Origin: Clostridiales bacterium
Lineage (GTDB): Bacteria > Bacillota > Clostridia > Oscillospirales > Acutalibacteraceae
Direction of reading: 5' to 3'
DNA length: 17,892 nucleotides
Assembly: GCA_021202245.1 (NCBI GenBank)
Contig: JAJQDK010000082.1
Coordinates: forward strand, 1-17,892
Shown: positions 6,792 to 12,813 of the stretch, piece by piece
How positions within the stretch are numbered: the first letter of the stretch is position 1
Layout: each line of letters starts with the position of its first letter
Position numbers and translations under genes: made by a program
The notes under the pieces: generated by a model
The model's database searches: none
Told to the model about the DNA's origin: nothing
What the model saw: only the letters and a program-made list of their open reading frames with translations

Positions 6792-6910
6792 TGTAACAAT
6801 TATCTTAAAATATACAAGGCTTTTATAACAAAATTCTTGAAAATTAAATGTGTAATGTAACGTTATTCTTAATATAAATCGAGGTAATTGTAACGTTTTT
6901 CTTTATTATA
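6792..6910 (-). repeat. Four direct repeats with 32-33 bp spacing in the ATPase leader
   Basis: On the plus strand, T(G/A)TAAC..TT.TCTT.A..AT begins at 6792, 6824, 6856 and 6889, that is, at intervals of 32, 32 and 33 bp, about three helical turns. Read in the gene's direction, each is roughly TAT..T.AAGAATAACGTTACA. The copy nearest the promoter includes the -10 box. Copy 2 (6824) is the most degenerate. Regular spacing on one DNA face suggests a multi-site operator or, in RNA, a repeated protein-binding motif. The rest of 6697-6988 holds only the promoter and a weak hairpin (6750-6772). Confidence 0.7.
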
Positions 6911-6932
6911 CCATATACATAATTAATTTCAA
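6905..6932 (-). promoter_or_regulatory. Promoter of the DUF4143 ATPase gene
   Basis: On the minus strand, -35 TTGAAA (rc of 6927-6932), a 16-bp spacer and an extended -10 TGGTATAAT (TATAAT = rc of 6905-6910). It gives a leader of about 200 nt that contains the 32-bp repeats. Confidence 0.6.
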
Positions 6933-6988
6933 GAGCTTAAGCTTGTATTTATTTTGAGCAAAAAGCAAATTAACAGAAAATTCAACGC

Positions 6989-7026
6989 AAAAATGAAGGC
7001 ACACGGCAAAAGTCGTGTGCCTTTGA
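6989..7026. repeat. 38-bp direct repeat, copy 2 (terminator downstream of leuA)
   Basis: Identical to 5230-5267. On the minus strand the perfect 10-bp stem ends in CTTCATTTTT and follows the leuA stop by about 15 nt, so it serves as the leuA terminator. Confidence 0.9.
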
Positions 7027-7038
7027 GATTATTGCGCT

Positions 7039-8715
7039 TTACGCTTCGGCGCGATTGATTGCATTGAGCACGCCCAAAACGGAGGCGACATTTACGTTTG
7101 AATCTATGCCGATGCCGAAAATATTTTTGCCGTCCGGCTTTTTCAGCTCGATATAGGAAACCGCCTTTGAGTCGGAGCCCTGAGAGATTGCGTGCTGGCT
7201 GTAGGAGATGAATTCATACTTATCAAGACCTACGGTTTTGAGAGCATTGAAGAATGCGTCAATCGGACCGTTGCCGACGCCTCTTAAAATTACCTCGTCG
7301 CTGTTGTCAATTATCATTCTGCCCTTAAAGTGAACGTAGTCCTTGCCGTTTTCGCTTTCCTCATAAATTTTTCGGGCGGTGAGCTTATATTTCTGCTTAT
7401 GCTCAAGATAATTTTCCCTGAAAACCTCAAAAAGCTCCTTGGGGATAAGCTCACGTTCAAGCTCCTCGCACTTTGCCTGAACAAGCTTTGAAAATTCGGG
7501 GCGCATACGCTTGGGCAAATCATAGCCGAAATTTTGGCTCATAACAAAGGCAGCTCCGCCCTTGCCCGACTGAGAGTTTATTCTGATAATCGGCTCGTAT
7601 TCTCTGCCGACATCCGCAGGGTCAATGGGAAGATAGGGGATTTCCCAATAGTCCGTGTTGCTTTCCTTCATATACTGCATACCCTTGTTTATGGCGTCCT
7701 GATGTGAGCCTGAAAAGGCGGTGAATACAAGCTCGCCGATATACGGCTGGCGAGGGTCGATTTTCATATTTGTGCAGCGCTCGTAAATGTCACGGAGCTT
7801 GGGCAGATTTGAAAAATCAAGCTTGGGGTCAACTCCCTGGGTGTACATATTAAGTCCCATTGTAACAATATCCAAATTGCCCGTGCGCTCGCCGTTTCCG
7901 AACAGAGTTCCCTCAACACGCTCCGCACCGGCAAGCAGTGAAAGCTCGCCTGCCGCAACTCCGCAGCCGCGGTCGTTGTGCGGATGCACGCTTATGATTG
8001 CGGCTTCTCTGTTTTTGAGATGCCTTATAAAATATTCAATCTGGTCGGCATAGGTGTTCGGAGTACACATTTCAACGGTATTGGGCAGGTTGAGTATAAC
8101 CTTGTTGTCCTTTGTTGAGCCGAGAGCCTCCATTACTCTGTCGCAAATTTCAACGGCGTTGTCCGGCTCGGTGCCGCTGAAGCTTTCGGGTGAATATTCA
8201 AAGCGAATGTTCGTTTCGCCGGAATACTCATCGGTGAGCTGTTTGATGAGCTCGGCGCCCTTTACCGCAATATCGGTAACTCCGTCCATATCGGTTTTGA
8301 AAACTACCTTTCTTTGCAGGGTCGAGGTGGAATTATAAAAATGGATAATTACATTTTTTGCGCCCTTTACCGCTTCAAAGGTTTTGCGGATTAGATGCTC
8401 TCTTGCCTGAACAAGCACCTGAATGGTAACGTCGTCGGGAATATGATTTTTTTCAATCAGCTCACGGCAGATTTCATATTCCGTTTCCGAAGCGCTCGGA
8501 AAGCCTATTTCAATTTCTTTGAAGCCCATATCGCATAATGCGTGGAAAAATTCAAGCTTTTCTTCAAGGTTCATCGGGTCCACAAGCGCCTGATTGCCGT
8601 CACGCAGATCCACGCTGCACCAGACGGGAGCCTTGGTGATTGTATTGTCGGGCCACTGCCTGTCGGGAAGATTGATTTGCTTAAAAGGGATGTACTTTTC
8701 AAATGTCGGTTTCAT
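7039..8715 (-). CDS. leuA: 2-isopropylmalate synthase
   Basis: LeuA condenses acetyl-CoA with 2-ketoisovalerate, the first committed step of leucine synthesis. The start is the ATG at 8715 (558 aa, MKPTFEKYIPF), with GGAGG 8 nt upstream; an in-frame TTG six codons earlier overlaps that ribosome binding site and is rejected. Visible are the DRE-TIM metal site (SVDLRDGNQ, D36/R38/D39), the metal-binding HPHNDRG (H244, H246) and GNGERTGN (273-280). A C-terminal regulatory domain (about 430-558) includes GNGPIDAFFNAL and ends with DSNVNVASVLGVLNAINRAEA. The length and sequence fit the long (LeuA type 2) form. It is controlled by an upstream T-box and stands alone, without leuCDB in the window. 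Confidence 0.96.
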   Translation of the reverse strand: MKPTFEKYIPFKQINLPDRQWPDNTITKAPVWCSVDLRDGNQALVDPMNLEEKLEFFHALCDMGFKEIEIGFPSASETEYEICRELIEKNHIPDDVTIQVLVQAREHLIRKTFEAVKGAKNVIIHFYNSTSTLQRKVVFKTDMDGVTDIAVKGAELIKQLTDEYSGETNIRFEYSPESFSGTEPDNAVEICDRVMEALGSTKDNKVILNLPNTVEMCTPNTYADQIEYFIRHLKNREAAIISVHPHNDRGCGVAAGELSLLAGAERVEGTLFGNGERTGNLDIVTMGLNMYTQGVDPKLDFSNLPKLRDIYERCTNMKIDPRQPYIGELVFTAFSGSHQDAINKGMQYMKESNTDYWEIPYLPIDPADVGREYEPIIRINSQSGKGGAAFVMSQNFGYDLPKRMRPEFSKLVQAKCEELERELIPKELFEVFRENYLEHKQKYKLTARKIYEESENGKDYVHFKGRMIIDNSDEVILRGVGNGPIDAFFNALKTVGLDKYEFISYSQHAISQGSDSKAVSYIELKKPDGKNIFGIGIDSNVNVASVLGVLNAINRAEA

Positions 8716-8740
8716 TACATTTGCCTCCTTCAAAATTCAC

Positions 8741-9015
8741 ATAAAAAAATCGCCCCTAAAAAGGGACGAATAATAATCCGTGGTACCACCCGTTTTCAGA
8801 CCTGCATCACTGCAGATCCCTTTCAGACTTCAAGCAAAGTCCTGACCGATAACGCAGTCCTGCGTTCCGCACTACCAAACATACCGATAAATATATCTCT
8901 CGCACGAAAAACTCCGGGATGAGCTATCCATACAACGCCGCGCATTGCCTTACACCGACCGGCAATTCTCTTTGCCGCAGCAAATTGTATCTTGTTCCCG
9001 TCACAGCTTTTAAGG
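8741..9015 (-). promoter_or_regulatory. Leucine T-box riboswitch upstream of leuA
   Basis: This leader senses uncharged tRNA-Leu and lets transcription reach leuA. The T-box sequence CGGGTGGTACCACGG is the rc of 8778-8792. It is followed by a terminator in which TCGTCCC pairs with GGGGCGA, then TTTTTTT (rc of 8743-8770). Upstream, stem I shows GACGGGA pairing with TCCCG, an AGAGAA motif and a GGTGTAA loop motif. The specifier loop reads GATAG-CTC-ATC, so the specifier is CTC (Leu; rc of 8921-8923). A GGAGG ribosome binding site lies between the terminator and the ATG. The Leu specifier fits the gene controlled. The 5' end is approximate. Confidence 0.92.
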
Positions 9016-9035
9016 GGATTTAATTATTTTAATAT

Positions 9036-9065
9036 ATTATAATATAGCAGGATATTTGTTGTCAA
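9036..9065 (-). promoter_or_regulatory. Promoter of the T-box-leuA unit
   Basis: On the minus strand, a perfect -35 TTGACA (rc of 9060-9065) and -10 TATAAT (rc of 9036-9041), with an 18-bp spacer. Confidence 0.75.
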
Positions 9066-9082
9066 GAGTTTTTTTGCTTTTT

Positions 9083-9110
9083 ATTTAAATCGGAGCAAGG
9101 CAGATTTACC
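9083..9110 (-). repeat. Dispersed degenerate intergenic repeat, copy 2
   Basis: On the minus strand, GGTAAATCTGCCTTGCTCCGATTTAAAT (start GGTAAATCTG) resembles 612-640 and 12719-12745. It lies just upstream of the leuA promoter. Confidence 0.4.
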
Positions 9111-9264
9111 TCACCTAATTTTGCCCTGCGATTTGCTGTTATAACCTTTTCGGATTATTTAAAAGAATATTGAAAAAATAAGTCCGATCGGAGCATAACT
9201 TCGACCGTTTGGAGTAGAAAACAGCTGCGCGCTGCTCTATAATACCTGTTGGAAAATAAAAATG

Positions 9265-9290
9265 AAAAACCGACGAGGTTTTATTTTTTT
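9265..9290 (+). terminator. Weak intrinsic terminator upstream of the heme locus
   Basis: AAAACC (9266-9271) pairs with GGTTTT (9277-9282) around GACGA, followed by ATTTTTTT. Only two G-C pairs. A TATAAT (9238-9243) without a good -35 lies upstream. It may insulate the heme operon or act as a leader attenuator. I see no gene in 9066-9298. Confidence 0.4.
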
Positions 9291-9298
9291 GAAAAACG

Positions 9299-9314
9299 GT
9301 TGGTCAAGACTAAC
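9299..9314 (+). promoter_or_regulatory. Putative DtxR-type operator, heme unit 1
   Basis: GTTGGTC-AA-GACTAAC is a 7-bp inverted repeat with one mismatch. It matches the stronger repeat at 13925-13942 in sequence and spacing. It overlaps a possible -35 (TTGGTC) whose -10 could be GATAAT or TAATTA (9321-9328). A Fur-box-like TGATAATTATTG (9320-9331) overlaps the same region as an alternative. Confidence 0.55.
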
Positions 9315-9353
9315 TAACTTGATAATTATTGCCGAAGCTCGGAGGTATAATTG

Positions 9354-10250
9354 GTGAAAAAGCTAAAAAAGAATTTTTTCTTCTCCGCTTTCCTTGTTAT
9401 TGCGCTTATGCTTTGCCCTTTGACGGCAAGGGCTGCGAGCTACGAGGATCTTTCGGTGGGCACATATGACATTGAGGCAAGCCTTTCCTGTTATGTGAAC
9501 GCTATGGGCGGTGTTGAATTCGGCGAGCCGTTGTTATCATCGGCGGAAATCGCCGTACGGGAAGACGGCGCTTATATAACTCTGTATTTTACAAAGAGCA
9601 GTGTTACGATTTACAGCGTCACCTGTGACACTTTCATAGACGCTTCCCCTGCCTATGTAACCGACGATAGGGGAGTTGAGAACGGAGTAATAGGGATTTA
9701 TGATGAAAACGGTGAGCTTGTCACAGAAAATGTTGAATATACGCTCAGTGATGACACTGCGTTGAATGCGGGAGATGAAGAGGTGCATTATGTTGATTCA
9801 ATAACGTATCTGCTTTTGTATCAGAGTGATGAGTATAGCCTTGCGCTTTACATAAACAGCAATGTCATGGGTGTTGAGTTCTGCAATGAGAACGAATCTG
9901 CCGAGTCACAAACCTATCCGGCGACTCTTTCGGTTAATTGGAATTCGCTTGATAATGCAATCGTCGCCGAAGAGACATCCGAGGCGAATTCAACGGAGGC
10001 TGCTGCGGCAAATGAGAATTTGGAAAACGACGGCCTAAGTGTTCATTATGCAGACGGCGGTTCCGGTGCAGCCGCAGACACGGGTTCCGCAACCGTGCAG
10101 GCGTATATGAATATTCCGCTTTTGACAGCGGCCGGCTGCATTGCTGCTGCGTTCATCATCGGCGGAACGGTTCTTATACTGATTTCAAGGAAACCAAAGA
10201 GTGAAATCAATGTGATTAAGGAGACGAAAAATGAAAAAAATAACAGGTAA
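9354..10250 (+). CDS. Shp-like heme-binding surface protein, membrane anchored
   Basis: Predicted cell-surface heme receptor. The start is probably GTG 9354 (298 aa), 8 nt after GGAGG; TTG 9351 is the alternative. In order: a signal peptide ending TARAA (to about 28), a beta-rich domain (about 30-200), an Ala/Glu/Asn-rich linker, one membrane helix (about 254-278, LLTAAGCIAAAFIIGG), and a basic cytoplasmic tail. This layout matches streptococcal Shp. Methionines in NAMGGVEF (M51) and SNVMGVEF (M172) lie where Shp has its two heme-ligand Mets (family knowledge; alignment by eye). It is a paralogue of the protein at 12814. It overlaps the lipoprotein gene by 20 nt and heads the operon. The Shp assignment is inference; a NEAT-related fold is the alternative. 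Confidence 0.75.
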   Translation: MKKLKKNFFFSAFLVIALMLCPLTARAASYEDLSVGTYDIEASLSCYVNAMGGVEFGEPLLSSAEIAVREDGAYITLYFTKSSVTIYSVTCDTFIDASPAYVTDDRGVENGVIGIYDENGELVTENVEYTLSDDTALNAGDEEVHYVDSITYLLLYQSDEYSLALYINSNVMGVEFCNENESAESQTYPATLSVNWNSLDNAIVAEETSEANSTEAAAANENLENDGLSVHYADGGSGAAADTGSATVQAYMNIPLLTAAGCIAAAFIIGGTVLILISRKPKSEINVIKETKNEKNNR

Positions 10251-11121
10251 AATGATTTGTGCCGTCCTTGTACTTGCGGTGCTTCTAAGCGGCTGCGCCT
10301 CAAGCGCGGCGGAGAACACCTCAGAAAGCGGCAGCATAAGCACTGTAGCTTCAACCTCGGTGGCAATATGCGAAATTTTGGATGCGCTTGGCTTCGATAA
10401 TGTTGTAGGAGTTCCTGAAACTGAAAATGAGCTGCCTGAAAGATACAGTGAAGTTGCGACAATCGGTTCACCAATGTCGCCCGATACCGAGGTTATAAAG
10501 AGTATAGCTCCGGATTTGGTGCTTTCGCCCGCAACACTTGAAAGCAGTCTTTCAGAGGAATATGAAACTGCCGGGATAAACTCTGCTTTTCTCGATTTGA
10601 GCAGTGTTGAGGGTATGTATAAGGGCATAACCTCCTTGGGCGAGCTTCTCGGCTGTGAGGATAAAGCGGCTCAGCTGAATGCTGAATACGATGCCTATAT
10701 GGAAAGCTATACGACAGAAATCGATAAAGAGCCTTCAATCCTTTTGCTTATGTGTTTCCCGGACGGTTTCTATCTTGTTGCTACTGAAAATTCCTATGTC
10801 GGCAGTCTTGTAAGTCTTGCAGGAGGACGGAATGTTTACGATGAGTCATATTCGGCTGATGAAAACGGTTTTGTCAGCATCAACCCTGAAGATATAGTTC
10901 AGACCGATCCCGATAAAATTCTTGTTTTTGCGCATTATTCCGAGGAAGATGCCTTTGAGTATATGAGAGGGGAATTTGAGAGTGACAGCTCGTGGCAGTT
11001 TTATGATGCTGTCACTGAGGAGGAAATATACTATCTTCCGTCTGAGTATTTTGGAATGAGTGCTTCTCTGGACTGGACGGAAGGCTTGGATTATTTAAAA
11101 ACGGTTTTGTATGATGAATAA
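10231..11121 (+). CDS. isdE: Heme ABC transporter substrate-binding lipoprotein (IsdE/HtsA-like)
   Basis: This lipoprotein receives heme at the outer face of the membrane and delivers it to the permease. The 296-residue protein has a lipobox LLSGC (C22) after a short signal peptide. The rest fits the IsdE/HtsA class of Fe-siderophore-type binding proteins. Stretches such as GSPMSPDTEVIKS, VLSP, SVEGMYK and YLVATENSYVG..V.LAGG.NV closely recall staphylococcal IsdE. Both axial heme ligands of that family appear to be kept: Met82 (in GSPMSPD) and His235 (in FAHYSEED). Heme is therefore a better-supported substrate than a siderophore or cobalamin. AAGGAG lies 8 nt before the ATG, inside the upstream gene. 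The end overlaps the permease start by 11 nt. Confidence 0.88.
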   Translation: MKKITGKMICAVLVLAVLLSGCASSAAENTSESGSISTVASTSVAICEILDALGFDNVVGVPETENELPERYSEVATIGSPMSPDTEVIKSIAPDLVLSPATLESSLSEEYETAGINSAFLDLSSVEGMYKGITSLGELLGCEDKAAQLNAEYDAYMESYTTEIDKEPSILLLMCFPDGFYLVATENSYVGSLVSLAGGRNVYDESYSADENGFVSINPEDIVQTDPDKILVFAHYSEEDAFEYMRGEFESDSSWQFYDAVTEEEIYYLPSEYFGMSASLDWTEGLDYLKTVLYDE

Positions 11122-12127
11122 GCGAAATAACACAAAGGCGTCAGCCGCAAAAATTACAGTTGTTTTTGCCGTGACCGTTCTGCTTACGATTGTTATGTTC
11201 TTTGTTGCGGTCAATACCGGCGGAATAGAAACTACTGTGCCGCAGCTTATACGGGGTTTGTTTTTTGAATACGACAAAGATGTTTCAATAATACTTGAGC
11301 TTAGGTTTCCGAGGATAATAATAGCGCTGCTCGGAGGCGCTCTTATGGCTGCATCGGGCGTGTGTATGCAGGCTGTTATGCGAAACCCGCTTGCAGATCC
11401 GGGAATAATCGGAGTAAGCTCCGGCACAGCTCTTGCGGTTACCTTGGTGATGACGTTTATTCCGTCGCTTGCGTATCTTTCTCCCATATTTGCCTTTCTT
11501 GGAGGACTTTTCGCTTTTGCTCTGGTATACATATTGGCTTGGAATGACGGAGTGTCTCCTGTAAGGCTCATACTTGTAGGTATAGCGGTCGATGCAGCTT
11601 TTGAGGGGCTTTATCAGGCCTTCAACATTGCTTCGGGTGGTTCGTATACGGGAGCGCAAAGTATAATAAATGCAAACATTTCCCTTGAAACTTGGGACGA
11701 TGTTAAGCTTATGCTGATTTACTTTGCAGTGTGCGCCGTTCTGTGTGTGCTTGTATCGGGCTTCTGTAACCTGTTGGCGTTGTCGGACAAAACTGTAAAT
11801 GCCTTGGGTGTAAATATAAACTGCGCAAGAATAGCCGTTTCCGTGACTGCGGTTCTTATGGCTTCAATTTTTGCTTCTGTTATAGGCACAGTAAGCTTTT
11901 TGGGTCTTATTGTGCAGCTTATCTCATTATTCTTTGTCGGCAGCGACCACAAAATACTGATTCCATACAGTGCGCTGCTCGGTGCGCTTGTATTTCTGAG
12001 CGCCGATACTGTAGGCAGAAGCATAGCGTATCCCTACGAAATCAGCGCATCAATAGTTATGGCGGTAATCGGCGGACCGCTGTTTATATTCCTTATAAAG
12101 AGGGACTCGTCACTCAAAAACAGCTGA
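11111..12127 (+). CDS. FecCD-family heme ABC transporter permease
   Basis: This is the membrane-spanning subunit that takes heme from the lipoprotein. The 338-residue protein has about ten hydrophobic segments and the FecCD hallmarks: LRFPRIIIALLGGALMAASGV (64-84), MRNPLADPGIIGVSSGTA (90-107), a coupling-helix region LALSDKTVNALGVN (222-235) and VGSDHKILIPYSALLGA (276-292). One usually strong motif differs: after FLGLIV, where relatives have PHI.R, it reads QLISL (269-273). The start is ATG 11111 or the next codon, ATG 11114. With no good ribosome binding site and an 11-nt overlap with the lipoprotein gene, translation is probably coupled. The ATPase is not in this unit; the likely partner is at 13961. 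Confidence 0.92.
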   Translation: MMNKRNNTKASAAKITVVFAVTVLLTIVMFFVAVNTGGIETTVPQLIRGLFFEYDKDVSIILELRFPRIIIALLGGALMAASGVCMQAVMRNPLADPGIIGVSSGTALAVTLVMTFIPSLAYLSPIFAFLGGLFAFALVYILAWNDGVSPVRLILVGIAVDAAFEGLYQAFNIASGGSYTGAQSIINANISLETWDDVKLMLIYFAVCAVLCVLVSGFCNLLALSDKTVNALGVNINCARIAVSVTAVLMASIFASVIGTVSFLGLIVQLISLFFVGSDHKILIPYSALLGALVFLSADTVGRSIAYPYEISASIVMAVIGGPLFIFLIKRDSSLKNS

Positions 12128-12191
12128 AGATACAGTGTACAGCTCAATTTACGGAGAGCCTTCTTGAATTTTGATAAAAGGGGAAATTTGT

Positions 12192-12665
12192 ATGAAATTT
12201 TCAAGCTCATTTAGAAAAAAGCTCGGAACGGGCTTAATATCTTCCGGAGCTTCAACGCTCATATGCGTGCTTTTGTTCTATTTTTTCGGCGGATATTTGG
12301 TGACAGGTGAGGCTGTCGAATTTGAGCCGCAGCAAACTGCCGCAGAAATCTCGAACGGTTCAATAATAATTCCGGGCTTTCAGGCGCTTGCGGTATCGGA
12401 AGGCAGCACAAGCGTTTCCGCAAATTTTTATAATCCCGAAGAAAATAATTGTTACTTTGAAATATCTGTTATTTTGGATGACGGCGATGAGGAGATATAT
12501 AAATCCAAATATGTTTCTCCGGGACAAACGCTTTATACAATAGAACTGAACAGAGGGTTGGAAGCGGGCAGCTACGGCGCAACGCTTCATTACAGTACCT
12601 ACAGAACGAGTGATTACACTCCTCTTAACGGAGCAAATATTCCGATAACAGTTGTGGTAACCTGA
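12192..12665 (+). CDS. Small membrane-anchored extracellular protein, unknown function
   Basis: Not recognised. The start is ATG 12192 (157 aa), with AAAAGGGGAAA upstream; an in-frame ATG seven codons earlier has no ribosome binding site. A basic N-terminus (KFSSSFRKK) precedes one membrane helix (about 16-37), so residues about 40-157 are outside. That part looks like a single beta-sandwich: IIIPGFQAL, SANFYNPEENNCYFEISVIL, an SPGQTLYTIEL strand, then GSYGATLHYSTY and a final ITVVV strand. There are no Cys pairs, metal motif or sorting signal. It sits between the heme permease and the second Shp-like gene, so a part in heme relay or receptor assembly is possible, but that is context only. 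Confidence 0.8.
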   Translation: MKFSSSFRKKLGTGLISSGASTLICVLLFYFFGGYLVTGEAVEFEPQQTAAEISNGSIIIPGFQALAVSEGSTSVSANFYNPEENNCYFEISVILDDGDEEIYKSKYVSPGQTLYTIELNRGLEAGSYGATLHYSTYRTSDYTPLNGANIPITVVVT

Positions 12666-12670
12666 GGAAC

Positions 12671-12711
12671 GTTCACTCCTGCTGCGGCTGTAATCGCCGC
12701 CGAGTGAGAAC
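12671..12711 (+). other. Intercistronic hairpin without T run
   Basis: GTTCACTC (12671-12678) pairs with GAGTGAGAAC (12702-12711) with a 2-nt bulge, and an inner GCGGC/GCCGC (12684-12688/12696-12700) extends it. No T run follows, so it may be an mRNA processing or stability element that sets differential expression within the operon. Confidence 0.5.
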
Positions 12712-12718
12712 AAGTGAA

Positions 12719-12745
12719 GCAAATTTGCTTTGCCTCGATTTAAAT
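12719..12745 (+). repeat. Dispersed degenerate intergenic repeat, copy 3
   Basis: GCAAATTTGCTTTGCC..GATTTAAAT resembles copies at 612-640 and 9083-9110 (minus strand). It lies between the hairpin and the second Shp-like gene. Confidence 0.4.
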
Positions 12746-12813
12746 CTGCTTTTAGAGCTTACACTTTAAAATATAATTTTATGGCTTAACAGCCGGAAAG
12801 GAGATTCATTTTT

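Noticed and set aside
6792..6910. CRISPR array
   Set aside because: The units are degenerate, only about 20 bp conserved with about 11 bp between, and lie inside a gene leader. No cas genes nearby.
8542..8922. 126-aa plus-strand frame over the leuA start and T-box
   Set aside because: It is antisense to leuA and the structured T-box leader, with no recognisable protein features.
9320..9334. Fur box TGATAATTATTGCCG upstream of the heme operon
   Set aside because: The left half fits the 7-1-7 motif but the right half decays, and no counterpart exists at unit 2. The shared inverted repeat explains both units better. Kept only as an alternative.
9262..9357. 31-codon open frame as a gene
   Set aside because: Weak ribosome binding site, overlaps a terminator-like stem and the operator. 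Mentioned only as a possible leader peptide.
11095..11571. 158-aa minus-strand frame opposite the permease
   Set aside because: Shadow of the FecCD permease gene; Pro/Thr-rich reverse reading of a hydrophobic protein, without ribosome binding site.
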